From positions 1 through 48,216 of the forward strand of contig CALMZO010000412.1 of NCBI GenBank assembly GCA_937870825.1: DNA of 48,216 bases, given 5' to 3'. The stretch comes from an uncultured Chloroflexota bacterium. GTDB lineage: Bacteria > Chloroflexota > Anaerolineae > UBA4142 > SHND01. Position numbers and translations under genes: made by a program. Below, piece by piece: positions 24,559 to 30,911 of the stretch. Numbering within the stretch: the stretch's first letter is position 1; each line of letters opens with the position of its first letter. The notes beneath the pieces were generated by a model. It was given only the letters and a program-made list of their open reading frames with translations. It was not told the origin of the DNA and did no database searches.

Positions 24559-25938
24559 TTAACTATTAGAGTCCAGTTTCGTACTTAAATCCATCTGCAC
24601 TTCATATCCTAATTGGGTGATTCTCCAAATCTCATTGTCATTTAGAAGTGAATCAAAGAATGCGTACGATTCGCGCGCTTCCTCTATCGCATGCTTATCA
24701 GCATATATTGCGTTAAAGTCATCAATCTTTGCATTTACGATTTCTAATGTAGAAAGATAAGAACGAAATCGCGGATCATCCGCAGGAAATCTATCTCTCC
24801 AATGCGAAGCCAACTCGCCGGCAGCATCGGCTGTCAGGCGGCGTAAGGGCAAATCCAAATGGCCGTACGGAAATGTATGAAGCCTGATTGAACCCCAAGC
24901 ATTTATAATCTGCAAATTGTCTTCTAATTCTCGCAGAAGATTGAAGCAGGTTCGCCTGTATGTCCATCTCGAAATGCAACGTTCAATAAACGATTGATCG
25001 TCTACTAAGCCCAACCACTTTCTTAAGTGTACAAGAACAACCAAACGAATGACATCACTTTCGACAAAATTTAGCTCGCCTGCTAGTCCGACTGTTAACT
25101 TTACTGGTTTCTCAAAATCACCGTCTTCGTGAAACTTATTAAACCGATATTGAACTCCGCTTACCGTAGGGAAAGCCAGTCTGAAATCATCTATACGCTC
25201 CATAGGCGGAGCGTAGTCGACCGTATGGGTATAACGATTTCGAATATCGAACAAGTACTTGGCGATGCGCGCACATCTTTCGTCGACTGTAGTTGCGCGC
25301 CATTGTTGGATACGATACGACTCAAACATTGTCAAATCACCATCTCGAATAAAATAGATATCTGCAAGCCATCCTCTCATCCAAGCAGGAAGATCAAAAA
25401 TCACTCTGCTGAACGCGCGCCTAACTCCATATTCTCTAAAGTAATTCTCCAAAAGAGTATCAATCCAACCCTTGAGCTTTGTTAAAGTAGTTGCCTCAGA
25501 GGTGGATTGGGTCAGCGTGGCTACAAGTCCATTGTGATCTGGTGACCGCGATAATCCTTTTATCTCACCAAGCAAATATTCATGAAATTCCTTATAGGTT
25601 TTGTCTTTACCTGCGGCGACATCAATACACGTTGCAGTTAGATAAGTTGAAAGTCTGCCAATCTGATATTCAGCTTGCGTTTGCGCTCGATCCATATCTT
25701 GGGATTGGAGAACCAAAATTCGGCTTTCACGAATCTGCTCTATAAATCGCAAGCGAAGACAAATGCCATAAAGCCTTTCAAAGAGGATTTGATTTTCATC
25801 ACGCAACTTTTTTAGACGACGCGCAAAATCAACAAGATCATTTCCCTCACAAAGAACTCGAGGCGCAAATGAAAGTAGTAACTGAACTTCTTCATTGCTC
25901 AAACCTTGGGGTTTAGGTTGATTGTTTTGCTCTTCCAT
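24559..25938 (-). CDS. Orphan AT-rich gene with a HEPN-type motif
   Basis: A 459-residue protein of no recognised family. The N-terminal ~200 residues are helical (ARRLKKLRDENQILFERLYGICLRLRF). Residues 233-238 read RNRYTH within YLFDIRNRYTHTV, which matches the R-x4-H motif of HEPN ribonucleases including the polar residue after Arg. The C-terminal half has charged helices and no membrane segment. The gene is visibly richer in A/T than its neighbours and uses codons such as ATA and AGA that they avoid, so it was probably acquired. Apea-like or other RNA-targeting defence HEPN proteins are possible; function is not established. Confidence 0.75.
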   Translation of the reverse strand: MEEQNNQPKPQGLSNEEVQLLLSFAPRVLCEGNDLVDFARRLKKLRDENQILFERLYGICLRLRFIEQIRESRILVLQSQDMDRAQTQAEYQIGRLSTYLTATCIDVAAGKDKTYKEFHEYLLGEIKGLSRSPDHNGLVATLTQSTSEATTLTKLKGWIDTLLENYFREYGVRRAFSRVIFDLPAWMRGWLADIYFIRDGDLTMFESYRIQQWRATTVDERCARIAKYLFDIRNRYTHTVDYAPPMERIDDFRLAFPTVSGVQYRFNKFHEDGDFEKPVKLTVGLAGELNFVESDVIRLVVLVHLRKWLGLVDDQSFIERCISRWTYRRTCFNLLRELEDNLQIINAWGSIRLHTFPYGHLDLPLRRLTADAAGELASHWRDRFPADDPRFRSYLSTLEIVNAKIDDFNAIYADKHAIEEARESYAFFDSLLNDNEIWRITQLGYEVQMDLSTKLDSNS

Positions 25939-25995
25939 ATTCCGAGAACTCGGGGTTGTTCTTTATTGGAAACACGCTATATACCGAATCATGTC

Positions 25996-26106
25996 TCAAC
26001 TAATCTCGACAATGAGCGAGTGCCGTCTCCTCCACTCCCACACCGCCACCGCCAGCGCGTGCGTCACATTCATCGAACCGTTCACGCCAAAGCGGACGCG
26101 TTGAAA
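25996..26106 (-). pseudogene. Remnant 3' end of a SPOUT-methyltransferase-like gene
   Basis: In the minus frame this reads RVRFGVNGSMNVTHALAVAV, continues through WEWRR and reaches a stop at 25996-25998. It is a second copy of the C-terminus of the methyltransferase gene at 26919-27476: 19 of 24 residues match, and 54 of 62 bases between 26027-26088 and 26950-27011. No upstream part of the gene precedes it; the NYN gene ends at 26113 instead. Confidence 0.75.
26027..26088. repeat. Direct repeat flanking the NYN gene, left copy
   Basis: 62 bases, 87% identical to 26950-27011 in the same orientation. The pair brackets the NYN gene. See the remnant entry. Confidence 0.8.
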
Positions 26107-26112
26107 CCTTAC

Positions 26113-26727
26113 CTACCATCCCATCGGTTTAGAGAATGTGCCTTGTGCGTCAGTCAATGTTGTTGGAAACTGACATTTCGAGAGAACCCCTGCACGAATC
26201 TGTTTCACAAATTTCACATGCGGTAATAGCGTGACACTTGGATGTTTGTGCGGATTGAGCAAGCCGACCGGTTTGCCCAAGGTTCGCGTTACTACTTGAA
26301 TTGGCATCAATAGGTCAGAATCGTTCGAGACAATGATGGCAACTTCATAATCGTTGTTGAATCCATCCACGAGTAATTCCGTCGCGAGATTTACGTCCGA
26401 ACCCTTTTCTTCGGTCTTGATGACACGCGCGAATCCTGTCTGCGGTGGCGCGAGCGGCATCATGATTTCGTGAGTGAGAAATGTTCCGAGTGTGATGGAG
26501 AGATTGGGAATAGTTCGCAATGCGCGCAAAAATGCTTGTTGACGCGCAGGTTGGTCGGGGTCATTTGGGCGCGGACCAACCAACGCGGTAAAGTACTTGA
26601 TGCGGTTAATGTCGTCATGAGGCAAAAGCAAACGGCACATCGCGGCAACATTTAACCAACGATACGGCGTGCCTCTGATTGCGCCATAATAGAGATTAAA
26701 CCCGTCAATATAAACGTTTGCTTTCAT
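26113..26727 (-). CDS. NYN-domain (LabA/DUF88-like) putative ribonuclease
   Basis: A 204-residue protein with a complete NYN/PIN-like domain. The first Asp is in VYIDGFNLYYG (Asp8). EEKGSDVNLATELL supplies Asp111, and IIVSNDSDLLMP supplies Asp136/Asp138. Together these form the acidic metal site of the family, which cleaves or processes RNA in characterised members. It is not AT-rich. It is flanked by direct repeats of the neighbouring methyltransferase gene end, which suggests it arrived by recombination there. A hairpin (26742-26770) precedes its start. Confidence 0.9.
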   Translation of the reverse strand: MKANVYIDGFNLYYGAIRGTPYRWLNVAAMCRLLLPHDDINRIKYFTALVGPRPNDPDQPARQQAFLRALRTIPNLSITLGTFLTHEIMMPLAPPQTGFARVIKTEEKGSDVNLATELLVDGFNNDYEVAIIVSNDSDLLMPIQVVTRTLGKPVGLLNPHKHPSVTLLPHVKFVKQIRAGVLSKCQFPTTLTDAQGTFSKPMGW

Positions 26728-26741
26728 AGGGGCGAAACACA

Positions 26742-26770
26742 GAAGCCGCTACGCTTGCGCGAGCGGCTTC
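26742..26770. terminator. Hairpin between the methyltransferase and NYN genes
   Basis: GAAGCCGCT (26742-26750) pairs perfectly with AGCGGCTTC (26762-26770) around an 11-base loop. It could end the methyltransferase transcript, although no T-run follows it on the minus strand, or it could lie in the NYN leader. A second perfect hairpin, GCATTCG/CGAATGC with loop ATTA, lies just beyond, near 26785-26802. Confidence 0.5.
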
Positions 26771-26918
26771 GTACCCTTTCGCGGCATTCGATTACGAATG
26801 CACGCTACTTGGGGGGATATGCTGACATTATCGCCAAAGATGACGATGCTGTCAAACGCCACTTGATGCAATCAAACAAATTCATCTTACTTGTGTTTTG
26901 CGGGCGCTCCATCCTTCA

Positions 26919-27476
26919 TCACGCACAAGCAAACAAAGCCGAATATTGCCTCCTCCACTCAAACACCGCCACCGCCAGCGGATGAACCACATTCATCGAG
27001 CCGTTCACGCCGTACATCGGGATATGCACCGCGCGTTCACACACGCGTAAAATTTCGGCGGGGATGCCATGTTGTTCACTGCCGACGACGAGCGCGCATT
27101 GTTCTGGTAATTCCGTTTCAAACAAATTTGTCGAGCGCGTAGTGAGTTCAACTGCGAGCAATGGTTGGAGTGACGCGGCGTGCTTTTGCAAAAACGTTTC
27201 CGCGTCACAAATTTCCCAAGGAACAAATGTGTCCGCATTGCGCGCCGTCTTGCGAATGCGCGCTTGAATTGGTTCTTGTTCGTTGACAAACACAACGCGC
27301 GATGCGCCCGCCGCGTCTGCCAAACGCAGCGCCATCCCCAGATTTTCCGGCACGCGCAAATCAACCGCAACGATTGCAGGTCCCGTGGGAATGTTTGCCG
27401 TCTCGCGGAATTGTTTTTGGCGTTCGTATAACGTCTTGCTATCTAGTTGTTTCCCTGCGCCGTTGCCGTTATTCAT
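26919..27476 (-). CDS. SPOUT (TrmH/SpoU) RNA methyltransferase
   Basis: A 185-residue methyltransferase of the SpoU/TrmH class, which 2'-O-methylates tRNA or rRNA using SAM through a knotted fold. Motif 1 is DLRVPENLGMALRLADAAGA, motif 2 is ALVVGSEQHGIPAEIL, and motif 3 is IPMYGVNGSMNVVHPLAVAV. The RNA target cannot be assigned. The C-terminal ~25 codons are the part duplicated at 25996-26106. Length and motif spacing are normal, so this copy looks intact. Confidence 0.9.
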   Translation of the reverse strand: MNNGNGAGKQLDSKTLYERQKQFRETANIPTGPAIVAVDLRVPENLGMALRLADAAGASRVVFVNEQEPIQARIRKTARNADTFVPWEICDAETFLQKHAASLQPLLAVELTTRSTNLFETELPEQCALVVGSEQHGIPAEILRVCERAVHIPMYGVNGSMNVVHPLAVAVFEWRRQYSALFACA

Positions 27477-27505
27477 ACGAACAATTGCTCAAGACACCTT
27501 GAAAA

Positions 27506-27844
27506 TTATTTGCCGACGATTGACTCGAGTGCCGTCACCAATGGCGGCAGGTCATCTTGAATGATTCGCCACAGAATACCCAAGTCAACCGAGTCGTATC
27601 CGTGAATCAGGCGATTCCGCAAACCGACAATTTGCGCCCAAGGAATTTCCGGATGCGCTTTTTGTTCTTCCGTTGAAATGTGACCCGCAGCTTCGCCAAT
27701 CACTTCCAAAGCACGCACGAGCGCATATGTGCGAATCCAGTCTGTATCAAGGTCCGATTCTTTGATATTGCCTGCTAACTCGCGCGCCTTGAGTGCATTT
27801 TCAAGCATGTGCTGATAACGCACAAATGGGTCACTTTTGCTCAT
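27506..27844 (-). CDS. hepT: HepT-like HEPN ribonuclease toxin (DUF86)
   Basis: A 112-residue, all-helical protein with the HEPN RNase motif R-x4-H-x-Y: Arg76, His81 and Tyr83 in LRNRLIHGYDS. In characterised HepT/MntA systems HepT is an RNase toxin that MntA silences by AMP transfer to the Tyr of this motif. The Tyr is present here. The ATG at 27842-27844 lies inside the end of mntA (14-base overlap), so mntA is translated first and the pair is coupled. Confidence 0.92.
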   Translation of the reverse strand: MSKSDPFVRYQHMLENALKARELAGNIKESDLDTDWIRTYALVRALEVIGEAAGHISTEEQKAHPEIPWAQIVGLRNRLIHGYDSVDLGILWRIIQDDLPPLVTALESIVGK

Positions 27845-28133
27845 AAATCGTCTGCGCCTCACGCACAACTCGGTCCCGAAAGTACGGACTCAAAAATCCT
27901 TTTGTATTCAAATCCACTTGGCGCCCCAAGAGGCGCGACAATTCATCCTGCATTGCAAAAAATTTCAGCCCCGGAGTGTGTTCGGGCTCAAATTCGACCA
28001 GAATGTCCAAATCGCTGTCGGGCGAAAAATCTGCGCGCAACGCCGAGCCGAAAATCGAAAATTTGCGAATGTGATTCCGTTGGCTAAATTCTCGAATCAA
28101 TTCACGGTCAAGTGAAATTGTTGGTGTGAGCAT
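27831..28133 (-). CDS. mntA: MntA-like minimal nucleotidyltransferase antitoxin
   Basis: A 100-residue nucleotidyltransferase of the MNT type. The catalytic motif GS-x10-DxD is complete: Gly29-Ser30, then Asp41 and Asp43 in SDLDILVEF. In known pairs it adenylylates the HEPN toxin HepT. The antitoxin comes first in the operon and overlaps hepT by 14 bases. The region before its start has no clear promoter; the acs1 terminator hairpin lies at 28153-28205. Confidence 0.92.
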   Translation of the reverse strand: MLTPTISLDRELIREFSQRNHIRKFSIFGSALRADFSPDSDLDILVEFEPEHTPGLKFFAMQDELSRLLGRQVDLNTKGFLSPYFRDRVVREAQTIYEQK

Positions 28134-28152
28134 GATGCAAAATTATATCACC

Positions 28153-28235
28153 AAAAAAACTGCCGCTCGCTGCCAAGCCGTAGTTTGGCAAAGCGAACGG
28201 CAGTTCCCGTATTTCCCTCATTTCCTTTGCACGCC
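28153..28235 (-). terminator. Terminator after acs1 plus a short heptad run
   Basis: An imperfect long hairpin (28158-28205; outer 8-bp AACTGCCG/CGGCAGTT, then CGCT/AGCG and TGCCAA/TTGGCA) is followed on the minus strand by seven T (28153-28159). Directly on its other side, TTCCCGT, ATTTCCC and TCATTTC (28204-28230) show the 7-base period seen elsewhere. Confidence 0.85.
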
Positions 28236-28260
28236 ACTATCGCGCGAACGCATCATCGCA

Positions 28261-30147
28261 CTATTCTTCCAGCGTCGAAGTATCCCCTTCCGGTAATCCC
28301 TGCGCGCGCGCCTTTAGCACACGCCGCATAATTTTCCCCGAACGCGTTTTTGGCAGTTTCGCCATGAAATAAATTTTTTCCGGTTTCGCAATCGGCGACA
28401 ACACATTCGCGACGTGCTGCACCAAATCTTTTTCGAGTTGTTCCGATTCTTGATAACCCGCGCGCAAGAGAACGAACGCGTGAATGCCTTGCCCTTTGAT
28501 TTCGTGCGGCAGACCGATGACTGCCGCTTCTGCCACCGCCGCGTTGGAAACGAGCGCGCTTTCCACTTCCGCCGTGCCGAGCCGATGCCCCGAAACATTC
28601 AACACATCGTCCACGCGTCCGATAATCCAAAAATATCCGTCCTCATCGCGCCGCGCGCTGTCACCCGCAAGATACATGCCCGGATATTTGCCCCAATACA
28701 ATCTCTCATAGCGTTCATCATCGCCGTACAACGTTCGCAGCATCGAGGGCCACGGACGTTTCAACACCAAATATCCTTCTTCATTCGCCGCAACCGATTC
28801 ACCAACTTCGTTCACCACATCCGCTTCGTACGTGAAAAATGGTTTTGTGCCCGAACCCGGTTTCAATGGAAGCGCAGGCACCGGCGTAATCATGAACGCG
28901 CCCGTTTCCGTTTGCCACCACGTATCCATGATGGGACATTTTTCGTGACCGATATGTTTGAAATACCAACGCCACGCTTCGGGATTAATCGGTTCGCCGA
29001 CGGAACCGAGCAGACGCAGTGACGACAAATCATGTTTTGCCGGATGCGCTTCGCCCTGCCGCATGAACGCGCGAATCGCGGTGGGCGCGGTGTACAAAAT
29101 TGTCAATTTGTATTTGTCAATCAAACTCCACCAACGGTCGGGCGCGGGAAACATCGGCGCGCCTTCGTACATGAAACTCGTCGCACCGAGAATCAACGGC
29201 GCGTACACAATGTACGAATGTCCCGTCACCCAACCGGGGTCGGCGGCGCACCACCAACGGTCATTTTCTTGAATATCAAACACATATTTCAACGTCGTCG
29301 CCGTGCCGACCATGTAACCGCCGTGCGTGTGCAAAATCGCTTTCGGTTTTCCTGTCGAGCCGCTCGTGTACAAAATATAGAGCGGCGTTTCCGCATCCAG
29401 TTTTTCCGTTTCACATTCCGCGCTCGCGGTTTCCATCGCTTCGTGGTACCACACATCGCGTGCCGCGTTCCAATTCACATTGTTCCCAACACGTTTCACC
29501 ACCACGACATGCTCGATACTTGGCGATTGCGCGACGGCTTCATCCGCGATTTTTTTCAATTCAATCACTTTGCCGTTCAACCAATTGCCGTCCTGCGTAA
29601 TCAACACTTTCGACTGCGAATCGTCAATGCGTCCCGCGAGCGCAGGCACGCTGAATCCGCCAAACACCACCGAATGAATCGCGCCGAGTTTCGCGCACGC
29701 GAGCATCGCGACGACGATTTCGGGAATGCGTCCCATGTAAATCGTCACGCGGTCACCCTTCACCACGCCGAGCGATTTCAACACATTCGCAAATTGATTG
29801 ACCTCGCCGTACAACTCGCCGTATGTAATTTCGCGCGAGTCGCCGGGTTCACCTTCCCAATAGTATGCGATTTTATTTTTCCGTTCCGTGTCTTGATGAC
29901 GGTCGAGCGCGTTATGCACAATGTTCACTTGCGCGTTCGTGAACCATTTGAAAAAGGGTTTGTTGGAATCGTCGAGAACCTTGTCCCATTTGGAATACCA
30001 TTCGTATTCCTTCGCGCGCTGTTCCCAAAATTCCAACGGATGCTCGTACGCCCACTGGTACAATTCGTCAATGTTCTGAACATTCGCGTTTTGTACGACT
30101 TGCTCGGATGGATAATACACTTCGCCGTGTAATTCGTGGTGGCTCAT
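28261..30147 (-). CDS. acs: Acetyl-CoA synthetase
   Basis: Activates acetate to acetyl-CoA through acetyl-AMP; cytoplasmic. At 628 residues it is close to the usual ~650. The ATP loop is YTSGSTGKPKA, the adenylate motif is DTWWQTETGA, and the C-terminal catalytic Lys lies in KTRSGKIMRR, the site acetylated in other Acs enzymes. AGGAG lies eight bases upstream of the ATG at 30147. The symporter, antiporter and second synthetase further right make an acetate-use context likely. A higBA pair on the other strand separates it from the second synthetase gene. Confidence 0.95.
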   Translation of the reverse strand: MSHHELHGEVYYPSEQVVQNANVQNIDELYQWAYEHPLEFWEQRAKEYEWYSKWDKVLDDSNKPFFKWFTNAQVNIVHNALDRHQDTERKNKIAYYWEGEPGDSREITYGELYGEVNQFANVLKSLGVVKGDRVTIYMGRIPEIVVAMLACAKLGAIHSVVFGGFSVPALAGRIDDSQSKVLITQDGNWLNGKVIELKKIADEAVAQSPSIEHVVVVKRVGNNVNWNAARDVWYHEAMETASAECETEKLDAETPLYILYTSGSTGKPKAILHTHGGYMVGTATTLKYVFDIQENDRWWCAADPGWVTGHSYIVYAPLILGATSFMYEGAPMFPAPDRWWSLIDKYKLTILYTAPTAIRAFMRQGEAHPAKHDLSSLRLLGSVGEPINPEAWRWYFKHIGHEKCPIMDTWWQTETGAFMITPVPALPLKPGSGTKPFFTYEADVVNEVGESVAANEEGYLVLKRPWPSMLRTLYGDDERYERLYWGKYPGMYLAGDSARRDEDGYFWIIGRVDDVLNVSGHRLGTAEVESALVSNAAVAEAAVIGLPHEIKGQGIHAFVLLRAGYQESEQLEKDLVQHVANVLSPIAKPEKIYFMAKLPKTRSGKIMRRVLKARAQGLPEGDTSTLEE

Positions 30148-30233
30148 GAATTGACTCCTCGTAGAGTTTGGTATGTGATATGCAATCCATTGAACTTGCA
30201 ATAGCATGACACACATGCTACGATACAATTGGG

Positions 30234-30524
30234 ATTGTTTCCTTCAAAGACGCTGGCTCGGAAGATATTTTCAATGGCAAGAACACCAAAACCGCGCGCA
30301 AAACGTTGCCCGTCATTCTTTGGCAAGTGGCAGCGCGCAAGTTAGACCAGTTGGATTCTGTCACACGTCTGGACGAGTTGCGTGTTCCCCCCGGCAATCA
30401 GTTAGAAGCATTGGGGGGCGACCTCAAAGGACAACACAGTATTCGCATCAATCAACAATATCGAGTTTGTTTTGTCTGGACAAATGACGGTCCCAAGCAG
30501 GTAGAGATTGTAGACTATCACTGA
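30234..30524 (+). CDS. higB: HigB/RelE-family toxin without a canonical start codon
   Basis: The reading frame gives IVSFKDAGSEDIFNGKNT followed by the core, with QLEALGGDLKGQHSIRINQQYRVCFVW and a final EIVDYH, a near-complete HigB toxin (mRNA interferase acting with the ribosome). Family members start MI(x)SFKD, but here the expected start position (30231-30233) is GGG and the next codon is ATT. The frame is open back to 30210 with no ATG, GTG or TTG, and the first TTG is at 30306, inside the fold. Either ATT (30234) is used or the gene is disabled. The start given is therefore an inference. It is followed by HigA. Confidence 0.8.
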   Translation: MVSFKDAGSEDIFNGKNTKTARKTLPVILWQVAARKLDQLDSVTRLDELRVPPGNQLEALGGDLKGQHSIRINQQYRVCFVWTNDGPKQVEIVDYH

Positions 30525-30555
30525 TAGTGAACTATTGCTGAAAGTGAAATCGAGT

Positions 30556-30867
30556 ATGATTCGTATTCCAACCCATCGCGCGCCCACGCATCCGGGCGAA
30601 ATGTTACTTGAAGAATTTTTGAATCCGATGCAATTGACCCAGCGCGATTTGGCAGATGCCATTCACGTTCCCTATCAACGCATCAACGAAATTGTCAACG
30701 CGCGTCGCGGCGTTACTGCCAGCACCGCTTTGCGTCTTGCCAAATTTTTCGGCAACACCCCCGACTTTTGGCTGAATCTCCAATTGCGTTGGGACTTGTA
30801 TCACGCGCAGCAAGCCGAAAACGCAACCCTCAAGAAAATTCACCCGCACGCGCCAACGCTGGCGTGA
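30556..30867 (+). CDS. higA: HigA-type antitoxin (HTH)
   Basis: A 103-residue DNA-binding antitoxin. APTHPGEMLLEEFLNPMQLTQ opens the XRE-type helix-turn-helix, followed by LADAIHVPYQRINEIVNARRGVT, the HigA signature, and FFGNTPDFWLNLQLRWDLY. It would neutralise HigB and repress the operon. The ATG at 30556 is preferred over an upstream TTG at 30535 because the family begins near IPTHR. The gene order, toxin first and antitoxin second, is typical for HigBA. Confidence 0.92.
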   Translation: MIRIPTHRAPTHPGEMLLEEFLNPMQLTQRDLADAIHVPYQRINEIVNARRGVTASTALRLAKFFGNTPDFWLNLQLRWDLYHAQQAENATLKKIHPHAPTLA

Positions 30868-30911
30868 CGTTTTACGTTTCACGCATAGGGCAAGCACAAG
30901 GCATGCCCCTA
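30862..30911. repeat. Short heptad run and palindromic element after higA
   Basis: GTTTTAC and GTTTCAC (30870-30883), the same words as in the terminator at 6737-6801, are followed by an imperfect palindrome, TAGGGCAAGC...GCATGCCCCTA (30886-30911). The palindrome overlaps the stop codon of the convergent second synthetase gene. Confidence 0.6.

Noticed and set aside
26755..26985. Possible small plus-strand gene between NYN and methyltransferase genes
   Set aside because: It overlaps a hairpin and the methyltransferase gene end, has no ribosome-binding site and has no recognisable domain.
29032..30132. Long open frames on the strand opposite acs, the permease and the methyltransferase (also 15051-16055 and 45577-46581)
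   Set aside because: They lie antisense to well-supported genes, have no family signature and are Arg/His-rich, the signature of shadow frames in GC-rich coding DNA.
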